Shown here piece after piece: positions 46,091-54,518 of a stretch of DNA of 64,000 nucleotides. Below the pieces are notes generated by a model. The model was not told the origin of the DNA and did not search any database. It worked only from the letters and a program-made list of their open reading frames with translations. The translations under genes were made by a program, and so were the position numbers. Source of the DNA: Bacteroidota bacterium (lineage in GTDB: Bacteria > Bacteroidota > Ignavibacteria > Kryptoniales > JAKASW01); the NCBI GenBank assembly GCA_021812985.1, contig JAKAMG010000003.1, positions 116,811 to 180,810 on the forward strand. The letters are read 5' to 3'. Position 1 is the first letter of the stretch. Each line of letters begins with the position of its first letter.

Positions 46091-46267
46091 TCAGTGCTTG
46101 TGATCGCGGTGATGTTCCGGTTTCTGTCCAACGTATTTCTCGGGATCCTTGTCGAACGCAACCTTGCAGCCCCGTGCACAAAAGTAATAGGTCTCCCCTT
46201 TATACTCGCTCTTGGCCGCAGCCTTCTCCTCATCGACGTTCATTCCACATACCGGGTCTACTGACAT
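46091..46267 (-). CDS. YHS-domain protein with His-rich tail
   Basis: A 58-residue protein starting at the ATG (46267), which has AAGGAG eight bases upstream; an upstream in-frame GTG abuts that site and is unlikely. The sequence is a complete YHS domain: DPVCGMNV opening, YKGETYYFCARGC core with CxxxC, and FDKDPEKYV ending, followed by a metal-binding-like tail, HHRDHKH. YHS domains bind copper, mercury or similar soft metals as stand-alone chaperones or parts of P-type ATPases. No ATPase gene is near. It lies upstream of the GDCCVxC gene on the same strand, probably as one unit. Confidence 0.88.
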   Translation of the reverse strand: MSVDPVCGMNVDEEKAAAKSEYKGETYYFCARGCKVAFDKDPEKYVGQKPEHHRDHKH

Positions 46268-46621
46268 GGCTTTCACTCCTTCTTGATGGACAATAATCCG
46301 TCTCTAAAATAACTTTCTGGATGGGCATTCTGCAACACCCCGTCCGCCTGTCGCCAATATAGAACCTTATCGATCGAAGATTCCATTGCGGAAGTCGTTG
46401 CAAATCCCCCCACGTTTTCTCATCCCCTATCGTGTTCCCCCTCACAGTAGGGCGAACCCGGACCGGTTAGAAATGAGACACCTCCTGTATGGCATCCGGT
46501 CATCGATGGAGCCGCACTCCGAACCATTTCGCCCTCGGATGCGTTATGTATTCTAACAACGATTGGCGGCACCTCTGTGCCCGCTTGACTCTATTAGCTC
46601 GCTTGAGAAAGGAAGTTTCAG
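46268..46621. other. Gap between YHS and rhodanese genes, nothing recognised
   Basis: About 350 bp with divergent genes on either side. Short open frames here lack ribosome sites and family resemblance. It should contain the promoters of both units. No RNA gene or hairpin with a T-tract was found. Confidence 0.4.
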
Positions 46622-47104
46622 ATGTCATCCGTCGCGTCAAAGAATTTTGGTGTATTAATATTGGCCGCGTCACTATTGGCAGCATTTACCACATCTGCTC
46701 GGGGCGAAGGGAAGAAATCGGTCAACTTCATTCAGCCGGACCGGCTTGTCAAGATGTTGTCCGGGAAATCAAAGGACCGCCCGCTTGTATTACAGGTCGG
46801 GTTTGAGTTCCTTTATTCCGGCGGCCACATTCCCGGTTCAGTCTACGCCGGTCCCGCATCGAGTCCGCAAGGCGTAGCGCGGCTGAAAGAGGCAGTCAGG
46901 AATGTCCCCGTCACCAAAGAAATCGTGGTTTATTGCGGCTGCTGTCCATGGGACGAATGTCCAAACGTGGCCCCCGCGATGAAGACCCTCAGAGCGCTCG
47001 GTTACAAAGACGTGAAGGCACTTTACATTCCTGAAAACTTCGAGACAGACTGGATGGCGAAGGGGTATCCCACAGATTCACGACGTTCGGTCAAAGGTCG
47101 TTGA
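46622..47104 (+). CDS. Exported rhodanese-like protein with CGCCPWDECPN loop
   Basis: A 160-residue protein with a signal peptide (about residues 1-28, ending SARGEG). It holds a rhodanese fold: FLYSGGHIPGSVYAGP at the beginning of the domain and the active loop C105-G-C107-C108-PWDEC113-PN near the middle. Rhodaneses move sulfur atoms, but this loop has extra cysteines and is like a subgroup in Acidobacteria and other soil bacteria whose activity is unclear; it may be a thiol/disulfide or metal protein instead. Start ATG with AAAGGA upstream is good. It precedes a tiny Cys-containing open frame and then bshA on the same strand. Confidence 0.85.
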   Translation: MSSVASKNFGVLILAASLLAAFTTSARGEGKKSVNFIQPDRLVKMLSGKSKDRPLVLQVGFEFLYSGGHIPGSVYAGPASSPQGVARLKEAVRNVPVTKEIVVYCGCCPWDECPNVAPAMKTLRALGYKDVKALYIPENFETDWMAKGYPTDSRRSVKGR

Positions 47105-47176
47105 GTCCAAAATGAAGAGACTACGGAATGAGGCCCAAGAGGGGACGCCAACTTACGTCCTTTGGGAGGAACCGCT

Positions 47177-47248
47177 ATGTCAAATTCATGCTGCGAATTG
47201 AGCATTACCTTGCCAGCCCTCTTCTGCGGTCTTCACGTGATTATTTGA
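47177..47248 (+). CDS. Possible 23-residue Cys-containing peptide (uncertain)
   Basis: A short frame with GGGAGGA five bases before the ATG. It encodes MSNSCCELSITLPALFCG and ends about five residues later at TGA. Three Cys and a good ribosome site are the only support. It may be a leader peptide of bshA or chance. No family resemblance is recognised. Confidence 0.25.
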   Translation: MSNSCCELSITLPALFCGLHVII

Positions 47249-47300
47249 AAAGATTGTTTGCTTGGCCATTGACGGCTATTTTTGTTAAGGAGATTTAAAG

Positions 47301-48449
47301 ATGAAAATAGGAATTACGTGTTACCCCACATATGGCGGTAGCGGGGTTGTGGCCACGGAGCTGGGAAAGGCGCTTGCCGTGCGCGGTCACCAGGTTCACT
47401 TCATAAGCTATGCTCTGCCCGCCCGGCTCGACACCGTTCAGGGCGATGTGCTCTACCACGAGGTGGAAATGTCGCAGTATCCCCTCTTCGATTTTCCCCT
47501 CTACACAGACTCGCTAGCGAGCAAGATGATAGATGTAGCCAAGTATCACGACCTCGATGTACTCCACGTGCATTACGCGATCCCGCATGCAACTTCAGCA
47601 TTCCTGGCAAAGCAGATACTCTCACCCTCGAAGGACATCAAGGTCATAACGACCCTTCATGGCACGGACGTAACTCTTGTCGGGTTGGAGCCAAGCTTCC
47701 TCCCTCTCGTCAAGTTCTCGATCGAGCAGAGCGACAGCGTCACCTCAGTGTCCCGCTTTCTTCAGATGAAGACGTACACGATGTACAACATCGAGAAGGA
47801 AATACAGGTAATACCTAATTTCGTAGACGTCGAGAGGTTCAAACGCAAGGACGACTGTCAGTTCAGGACGCGCTTTGCCCCCCACGGAGAAAAGGTGCTG
47901 GTACACGTTTCGAATTTTAGGACGGTGAAACGTGTGCCGGACGTCGTCAGGATCTTCGATGTAGTGAGGAAATCCATTCCGAGCAAGCTGGTGCTTGTCG
48001 GGGACGGCCCTGATAGGTCAGAATCCGAAAGACTCGCACGCGAGCTTGGCATATATGATGATGTAAGATTTTTGGGAAAGCAGACCCTCCTTCCCGAGAT
48101 TCTCTCCGCATCGGACCTCATGCTTATGCCGAGCCAATCTGAAAGTTTCGGCCTTTCAGCCCTGGAGGCCATGTCTTGCGGCGTCCCAGTCGTCTCCTCG
48201 AGCACAGGAGGGCTCCCGGAACTTGTCGTCCACGGAGAAACAGGATACATAGCCGAAATGGGAGACGTCCAGCGAATGGCGAAATACGCGATCGAGCTTT
48301 TAAGCGACGACCGCAAGCTTGAACTCTTCAGCCAAAACGCCAGGAAGAGGGCGGTCGACAAGTTCAGCGAGGAACTTGTCATACCGCAGTATGAGAAGCT
48401 TTACGAGGAGGCTTTGAACGAAACCGGTGCGACAGTCGGATTAAAGTAA
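47301..48449 (+). CDS. bshA: N-acetyl-alpha-D-glucosaminyl L-malate synthase
   Basis: It couples GlcNAc from UDP-GlcNAc to L-malate, the first step in bacillithiol synthesis. It is a 382-residue GT4-type GT-B enzyme. The N-terminus MKIGITCYPTYGGSGVVATE is diagnostic of BshA. Further marks are HVHYAIPHATSAFLAKQ, TTLHGTDVTLVG, IPNFVDVERFKR and the nucleotide-sugar motif SESFGLSALEAMSCGVPVVSS. It starts at ATG, with AAGGAG eight bases upstream. BshB and BshC are not in the window. A possible promoter (TTTG at 47257, TATTTTTG at 47277-47284) lies very close to the start codon. Confidence 0.95.
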   Translation: MKIGITCYPTYGGSGVVATELGKALAVRGHQVHFISYALPARLDTVQGDVLYHEVEMSQYPLFDFPLYTDSLASKMIDVAKYHDLDVLHVHYAIPHATSAFLAKQILSPSKDIKVITTLHGTDVTLVGLEPSFLPLVKFSIEQSDSVTSVSRFLQMKTYTMYNIEKEIQVIPNFVDVERFKRKDDCQFRTRFAPHGEKVLVHVSNFRTVKRVPDVVRIFDVVRKSIPSKLVLVGDGPDRSESERLARELGIYDDVRFLGKQTLLPEILSASDLMLMPSQSESFGLSALEAMSCGVPVVSSSTGGLPELVVHGETGYIAEMGDVQRMAKYAIELLSDDRKLELFSQNARKRAVDKFSEELVIPQYEKLYEEALNETGATVGLK

Positions 48450-48477
48450 CCAGCCGCCGGTCCGCGGGCGTGAGAAG

Positions 48478-51400
48478 TCAGAAGCTCAGCTGATAGAACA
48501 GCCGCAGAGCGTTCACCGTCTCGCGCTGCAGATAAGTCTGGTTGTTTAAAGCAGTCTTCCTCGAGAGCTGAAGGTAAAGCATGTTTCCTAGGAGCTCTGT
48601 CAGAGGGTAGTCGACGCTTACGTCGGCATTGCCAATAGAGCTGAACACCTGTCCCCCCACTCTGATCGTCGCCTTTCCGAACTGTGTAGTGATTGCCACA
48701 TCAGGATTGGCGAGATCGGCAATGGAGCTGTATCGAAGCTCCGCGCTTCTTATGAACGAAAACTCACGGCTGAAGAGATTCGTCAACGCGCCCGACAAGA
48801 CAGAAGTGCCCGCGCTCAGAATACCGACGCCGGCCTGTGACCATAGATTGTCCGCGACGCTCCGCCGCTGCGGATTCGTCAGCTGATCGGCAAACTCGTT
48901 CGTAAGTATGAACGAAATAGCGTTGGTCTGTGCGTCACCCTGATACGGAATACCGTCGACGGTAAGTGACATATCAGGCGCGTTCGGTCTGTCAAACGTG
49001 CCGGTTATCCCAAGTTCCACGACGACGCTTTCGGTTTTCTGATTAGTTGTGTCACCGCTGGCAATATGTTCTCCCTGATACTGTGCGTCGATGTTCAGAG
49101 TTGGATTGAGCGGATTGCCTGTGAAACTCAGTTTGCCCGAAGCCGCAAAGTGCCTGCCGTAGAAATTGTAATAGGAGTTGTTTTGTACGCTCACGTCGCC
49201 GGTTAATTCCATGCTCCCTGAAAGGTTGGATAGATGGAGGCGACCGCCCAGTACCGCACTCAGTTCTTCGTTGGTCGTGGGGTCAAATATCATGCGGAGA
49301 TTAACGTTGTCCTTCGTCTCGACCTCGACATCGTATCGGAGGCTGTCTATCAGGCTCCCTGAGGAGGCGGTTACTGGTGCGTCACCGGATCCGGCATCCT
49401 GCTTGACTGACGCCTTCGCGGAAGTATCCTGAGGAAAATGGTAGATGATCTCCTGAGCCGCCAGGTCCTCCTTCCTCTGAAGGGGAAGTAGCGTCATGTC
49501 GGCAGCCTGTATGTTCAGCGTGCCGGAAAGCATGGGCCGATCAAGACTCCCTCCGAGCCTCAGGCCCGACTTCCCCGCGCCGACAACAGCACTCCCGTAT
49601 ATGCCTTGAAGAGTTCTCTGAGCCGATGAGTTCAGCACAAGGAGGGAACCGTCGAAGAGGAGATCAAACTTCTTTATGGTATTTTCCCCGATCGTAATGG
49701 AACCGTTCGCAAGAATCGTTCCTCCCGGCTGCCCAGGCACATCGCTTATCATCATCGGGGCAAGAACGAGTTTGTCACCGTCCCCCTTGATGGTCCCCTT
49801 CAAGAGGTAGTTAACCTCGTTCGCGAGGAGCCTGATTCTTCCGTCGGTCAGCTCCATGGTGCCCTTCATTTCCGGAGTGGAGTATTTTCCGCTCACGTTC
49901 ATATTTCCTGAAAGTGTGCCCCCAAAGTCCTCTACCCCGGCGATGAACGGGGTCAGGAAGGAGATGTTCAGGGAATCCGCGGTCAGATCGAGGTGCAACC
50001 CCTCCGCCGAATTTCCGGAGAGAGGGACAGTCCCGTTGAGCTTTAGTGCGTAACTCGCCGAATCCTCCTCCTTAGAAAGCTGGGCATCAATCGCCATCAC
50101 GTCTCCATTCATCGTCAGCTTTCCGTCGATCCATTTTGCGCGGGTCCGGTTGTATTCTATGTTGTTTCCGCGGTAGCCGAGAGAAAGAAGCATCCTGCTC
50201 CCCTCGTTCTTGAGGTCGGCCCAACCGCTTACCCGTCCGTTCAGCTTGAGGTTGGTCGTATCGAGACGCATGATTTTCTGCACCGACCTGAGGCCGACGT
50301 TCTCAAAGCCGAAATGGAGATCGGCTCCGCTTTCTAGCGAATATGCCCCCTGCGCAGTCACCAGGGCATGGGGAGTGCCGGGAACGCTGTTGAGTTCCGC
50401 GTTGAAAAGAGCCGGAGAAAAGACAAAAGTCTCAGGTGAATACTTGACGAAAACGTGCGATTCCGCAGCCAAGGGCACTCCGTAAATGGAACCGGTGACC
50501 GTGTCTGCAACAAATGAGAATCCACCGTTGTCCACGTTAGCGGATGCGTGCACGTCAAAACCAACAAGAGTATCAACTCCTCCGTTAACCGCAAGATTGA
50601 GGAGGGGGGGCCGAGCGGAGTCACCCGGTGAATATTCAACGTGAAGGGCGCGTGCGTATAGCCTCGTCTTCCCAATTTCAACTGCACCGATTTTGCCGTC
50701 AGCAGACCACGCCCCGGACTTCCATACGGAAAGTCCCGGCCCTGACCTGAAGTCGAACCCTAAGTTGATGTTTGAACCCAGAACACTCACCGAATCTTTC
50801 TGATACGCCAGGGTGTCTGACGAGCAGTACCCCGAGATCGAGACACTGTCTTTATCAGATCGTACGACGAAATGTGTTGACGCGTCGCCGAAAAGGCTGG
50901 TGTCACCGGTGAGCTGCCCGAACAGTCTTGCATCCTTGACGTCCACGTCAACGTTCGCGTCAAGACCGGGGACGGCCGACGACTTCCCAGAGAGCGTATC
51001 CGAACCGCCGGTGAATCTGTTGCTGAAACTATCAGCGATACCTGCGAACAGAGAGGCCAGGTCCCCTGGAAGCTTGTGCGGAAGGAATTTACCATGGACG
51101 CTCACCGCAAAGAACGGCGAATGGACCTGCAAATCCTTTTCTGTATTTGTAGTGTTCAGCTCGACCGCAAACGCGGAATTACCCAGGTTGAACTTGCCGA
51201 GAGATGATTGCTCAGTAAGCAGCGAGAGCTCAGACTGCATAGAATCTACGTTAAATCCTCGACCGTCCACGAGCAGCCTGCCAGTGAGATCAGACTTCAG
51301 CGTATTCACGTGCGTGAACGGAGCAAGGTTGAGCTCGCTGAATGAGAAATCTCCGGAGTAGACACTCGTCGCGGCATTCAGGGAAGCGCTTCCCGCGACA

Positions 51401-52869
51401 TTCCCCCTCGATGTAAGGAGGTTCACGGAGGCATCCAAGCTGTCATGCGACGAAAGGACCTGGACGAATGCCTGAGGCACCACTGTCTGATCAAAAGCGG
51501 ACGAATCAATTGTGAGGGTCGCTGTACCATCCGGTATTGATTCGCCGTTCATGTGTAGGACAAAGCTTCCGCTCCCGTTTAGGAACGTGTTGAAACCTCC
51601 GGCGTTGACGATCTCAGCGACGTTCAGGCCCTTGAACGCGAATTCACCTTCGTATCCGTCTCTATGTATCAGAGATTGGGCGGATATTTTTGTAGCTTCA
51701 TTCGAGAGCTCAGCCGACACACGGAGCTCATGCGGCGGACCCTGCGCGGAGGCGAATAGGTTTAGCGTGCCAAGCCTTCCCGCATTCGGAAAGCCCACTC
51801 CTCTGAGCGCAGAACTCAACTCACGCATGTTAACCCTCGCGTCAGAAGCCCTGACGTCCATGGTTATGGTAGAGTCTATTACATGCGTGAACGAGGCGTA
51901 CAAAGGAACGGTGCAGCTGTCGGTTGTCAGCAGGCACTGTTTGACGTTCAGCGAGTCAAGCGTTCCGGAAGCAAAAAGCGTAAGGCCGAACTTTGAAAGC
52001 GTATCGAGCGGGAGAGAGACAAAATCCTTGACCTGCTCCAGATCCGCGTCCGATGCATGGACGCTTGCCGTGAAATATTTCCCCCGGACGGTATGTATGT
52101 TGAGCGAGTCGAGGATATCCTGACCAGTCAGAGTCAGGTCCGCATGGATGACCGTCCTTCCCGACCTCAGCCTAAGTCCCGATAATTCGGTTCCACCGGG
52201 CGAGGTGAACAAACCGAAGGAAAGAGAGTCGACATTTACACGCGGGCGTTCAAGTAGCAGCGATAGGTTACGCATGTTAACGGACAGGTTATCCCCTGCG
52301 AGGCTCGCGGAAGCGGCAAGAGACAGATTTTGCACTTTGAAATTCGTCGCGTCGAATCGCTGGTGCGACCTAGAGTTTCTGCCATTAACCTGCTTGTCTG
52401 CGGTGGAATCGTAAAGCGTAAACTCGCCGCCGCGAAGGATTACCGAGCGTACCAGGATTGTCCAGTCAAACTTCCCTCCAGGCGTGCCGCTCGGCTTGCC
52501 TATCCTGTCGACGTTGTACGTTCCATCCTTGTAGCGGATCAGGAAGAAGCGCGGATTCACGAGCTCAAGGTCCGTCACCTGAATAGTCTTAGTGATCAGG
52601 GAAAGCGGAAGGTGTGAAATTCTGACGGTGTCCACCATGGCGACCGGTTGGCCATGGTACAGGAGGGCCGCGCCATCAATGACGAAGGTACCGAAAACAC
52701 TTCCGTGAATTTCTCCGAGATGGAGATTTGCGTTGGTCCCGTCGTCAACTACCATGACGAGCGCGTCACGCACCTCGCGGTTGAAAAACCTTGTGAAAGA
52801 GGCGAGGAATACAATCAGAGGAAAAAAGACAAAAAGGATGAAAATGGGGAAGAAAAATCTCTTGCGCAT
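48478..52869 (-). CDS. tamB: TamB/AsmA-like outer-membrane biogenesis protein
   Basis: A very large protein (1463 residues) of the TamB (DUF490) family. TamB-like proteins span the periplasm and are thought to carry phospholipid or help barrel insertion. The N-terminus is a single hydrophobic anchor (RFFFPIFILFVFFPLIVFLA), followed by a long, regular beta-rich body with AsmA-like repeats. The C-terminal 350 residues contain the DUF490 signature, including VELGITGTFDRPN and SFILTNEFADQL, and end in LRLFYQLSF. No tamA or bamA gene adjoins. It is last in a minus-strand group with split hldE and a kinase gene and converges with bshA. Confidence 0.92.
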   Translation of the reverse strand: MRKRFFFPIFILFVFFPLIVFLASFTRFFNREVRDALVMVVDDGTNANLHLGEIHGSVFGTFVIDGAALLYHGQPVAMVDTVRISHLPLSLITKTIQVTDLELVNPRFFLIRYKDGTYNVDRIGKPSGTPGGKFDWTILVRSVILRGGEFTLYDSTADKQVNGRNSRSHQRFDATNFKVQNLSLAASASLAGDNLSVNMRNLSLLLERPRVNVDSLSFGLFTSPGGTELSGLRLRSGRTVIHADLTLTGQDILDSLNIHTVRGKYFTASVHASDADLEQVKDFVSLPLDTLSKFGLTLFASGTLDSLNVKQCLLTTDSCTVPLYASFTHVIDSTITMDVRASDARVNMRELSSALRGVGFPNAGRLGTLNLFASAQGPPHELRVSAELSNEATKISAQSLIHRDGYEGEFAFKGLNVAEIVNAGGFNTFLNGSGSFVLHMNGESIPDGTATLTIDSSAFDQTVVPQAFVQVLSSHDSLDASVNLLTSRGNVAGSASLNAATSVYSGDFSFSELNLAPFTHVNTLKSDLTGRLLVDGRGFNVDSMQSELSLLTEQSSLGKFNLGNSAFAVELNTTNTEKDLQVHSPFFAVSVHGKFLPHKLPGDLASLFAGIADSFSNRFTGGSDTLSGKSSAVPGLDANVDVDVKDARLFGQLTGDTSLFGDASTHFVVRSDKDSVSISGYCSSDTLAYQKDSVSVLGSNINLGFDFRSGPGLSVWKSGAWSADGKIGAVEIGKTRLYARALHVEYSPGDSARPPLLNLAVNGGVDTLVGFDVHASANVDNGGFSFVADTVTGSIYGVPLAAESHVFVKYSPETFVFSPALFNAELNSVPGTPHALVTAQGAYSLESGADLHFGFENVGLRSVQKIMRLDTTNLKLNGRVSGWADLKNEGSRMLLSLGYRGNNIEYNRTRAKWIDGKLTMNGDVMAIDAQLSKEEDSASYALKLNGTVPLSGNSAEGLHLDLTADSLNISFLTPFIAGVEDFGGTLSGNMNVSGKYSTPEMKGTMELTDGRIRLLANEVNYLLKGTIKGDGDKLVLAPMMISDVPGQPGGTILANGSITIGENTIKKFDLLFDGSLLVLNSSAQRTLQGIYGSAVVGAGKSGLRLGGSLDRPMLSGTLNIQAADMTLLPLQRKEDLAAQEIIYHFPQDTSAKASVKQDAGSGDAPVTASSGSLIDSLRYDVEVETKDNVNLRMIFDPTTNEELSAVLGGRLHLSNLSGSMELTGDVSVQNNSYYNFYGRHFAASGKLSFTGNPLNPTLNIDAQYQGEHIASGDTTNQKTESVVVELGITGTFDRPNAPDMSLTVDGIPYQGDAQTNAISFILTNEFADQLTNPQRRSVADNLWSQAGVGILSAGTSVLSGALTNLFSREFSFIRSAELRYSSIADLANPDVAITTQFGKATIRVGGQVFSSIGNADVSVDYPLTELLGNMLYLQLSRKTALNNQTYLQRETVNALRLFYQLSF

Positions 52870-52884
52870 CGCAAGCGTCTGATT

Positions 52885-53373
52885 TTACTTCCCCTCGAGG
52901 GAGCGGCCTGAGAGAATCTTGTTTATTATGTTCGTCGTCGACCTTCCCTTCATATACTCGATCGTCACGACTTTACCTCCCCGCCCCTCAACTATATCCT
53001 TTCCGACTACGTCGTCAACTTTCCAGTCCGCTCCCTTGACCAGGTAGTCCGGTTGCAGGACTTTAATCACTTCGTACGGCGTGTCTTCACCGAATATGCA
53101 GACGTAGTCCACGCTCTTCAAGTTAGAGACAACAAACGCCCTGTCGTCTTCGGCTACGACCGGTCTCGTTTGCCCCTTTATCCTTTTCACACTCGAATCT
53201 GAATTTATGGCAACAACGAGGAAGTCTCCGAGTTCTCTGGCACGGTTGAGATACTCGACGTGGCCCCGATGAATGATGTCGAAGACACCGTTGGTGAAGA
53301 CTACCTTCCTCCCTTCGTCCTGGTGTTTGCGAAGTATCGCAGCGAGTTCAGATGGAGCGAATATGTTTGTCAT
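52885..53373 (-). CDS. hldE (C-terminal domain; rfaE2): D-glycero-beta-D-manno-heptose 1-phosphate adenylyltransferase
   Basis: It activates heptose 1-phosphate with ATP to give ADP-heptose for lipopolysaccharide or other glycans. The 162-residue protein corresponds to the C-terminal half of E. coli HldE. The nucleotidyltransferase signature FTNGVFDIIHRGH appears near 28-41, and the second, KGRSTTNIINKI, near the end. I place the start at the ATG at 53373, which overlaps the kinase stop as TGATG. The frame also allows a GTG three bases upstream. The kinase and transferase are separate genes here, as in many Bacteroidota. Confidence 0.95.
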   Translation of the reverse strand: MTNIFAPSELAAILRKHQDEGRKVVFTNGVFDIIHRGHVEYLNRARELGDFLVVAINSDSSVKRIKGQTRPVVAEDDRAFVVSNLKSVDYVCIFGEDTPYEVIKVLQPDYLVKGADWKVDDVVGKDIVEGRGGKVVTIEYMKGRSTTNIINKILSGRSLEGK

Positions 53374-54392
53374 CACGACTCCAGTGAATGCGCGTCGTTA
53401 AGGACTTCGATGAACAGCCTTTCTTTGTCCACGGGTGCTATGCCGACCTCGCCGCAGACGATGCCGCCCGCATGATTCGCGATAGCCGCCGCCTCAGTGA
53501 CCGTCGCGCCGGATACAAGCGCGAGCGTCAGCGTAGATATCACCGTGTCTCCGGCGCCAGAGACGTCGGCAACTTTTCTCGCCTTCGTCGGGAGATGCAA
53601 TGAGTCTCCGCTTCTTTCGACGAGCGTCATCCCCTTCTCACCGCGCGTGAGGAGAACGTTGTCGCAATCCAGCTTCTTAAGGAGGGCTCGCGCCGCGACC
53701 AGGGCCTGCTCATCCGTCCCCGCGGGCATTCCGAGGGCTCCCTCCGCTTCCTTGCGGTTAGGCTTGAAAATTGTCACATGCTTGTACTCGAAGAAATTAC
53801 CGTGCTTAGGGTCAACGCTGATAACCTTTCCGGATTTCCGCCCGAATTCAATTACACTTGACAACAGCTCCTTGGTCAGCATCCCCTTGTTGTAGTCTTC
53901 GAGGAGAATAGCGTCGATTTCGTTTCGCATCCCTGAAAGAGTCTTCAACACTTCGGCCACAGTCCCCGCGCCGATATCGCTCTTGACCTCGTGGTCCATC
54001 CTCACAACGTGCTGACCGTGAGCAATCACTCTGGTCTTGACGGTCGTTGGCCTGCTGGCGTCAGTAATTATGCCGTCAGTGGTAAGCCCCATTCCAGCGA
54101 GTATATCCTTAAGCAGTCGTCCCGCGTCGTCCCCTCCGACGATTCCAAACAGGACCGGCTCAGCACCAAGAGACTTTATATTGTTCGCGACATTTGCAGC
54201 GCCGCCAAGCCTGGCCGATTCGTCTTCAACCTCGAGTACTGGTACAGGCGCCTCCGGTGAAATACGAGAAACGCTTCCCCACACGTACCTGTCCAGCATC
54301 AGATCACCGAGCACGGCAACTCTCTTGCCCCGAAAGCCATCGAACAGCGACTTTAGTCTCTCTTTCTTGAAACCGCTCAAAAGAATCTCCAT
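53373..54392 (-). CDS. hldE (N-terminal domain; rfaE1): D-glycero-beta-D-manno-heptose-7-phosphate kinase
   Basis: A PfkB-family sugar kinase that phosphorylates heptose 7-phosphate at C1. About 339 residues. It begins near GKRVAVLGDLMLDRYVWGS and continues SRISPEAPVPVLEVE and GGAANVANNIKSLGA, both diagnostic of RfaE1. The ATP-site signature DVSGAGDTVISTLTLAL contains the catalytic Asp. The frame extends to a GTG at 54413, but the ATG at 54392 starts closer to the conserved region and is preferred. It overlaps the adenylyltransferase downstream. Confidence 0.95.
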   Translation of the reverse strand: MEILLSGFKKERLKSLFDGFRGKRVAVLGDLMLDRYVWGSVSRISPEAPVPVLEVEDESARLGGAANVANNIKSLGAEPVLFGIVGGDDAGRLLKDILAGMGLTTDGIITDASRPTTVKTRVIAHGQHVVRMDHEVKSDIGAGTVAEVLKTLSGMRNEIDAILLEDYNKGMLTKELLSSVIEFGRKSGKVISVDPKHGNFFEYKHVTIFKPNRKEAEGALGMPAGTDEQALVAARALLKKLDCDNVLLTRGEKGMTLVERSGDSLHLPTKARKVADVSGAGDTVISTLTLALVSGATVTEAAAIANHAGGIVCGEVGIAPVDKERLFIEVLNDAHSLES

Positions 54393-54518
54393 TTTTATGT
54401 AATTTATGCGCACCGGGTCTCAAGAGCAATTGCGTGTCACGTACCCGACCCATGATCAGGCACCCCACCCCACCTGTATTATTATCGCAAGATGGCACAA
54501 ACCGGCTGACCGGTCTCT

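Noticed and set aside
47257..47284. Bacteroidota-type promoter (TTTG and TATTTTTG) for bshA
   Set aside because: The boxes are 16 bp apart and the implied start site would fall inside the bshA ribosome site, so I could not call it as a feature.
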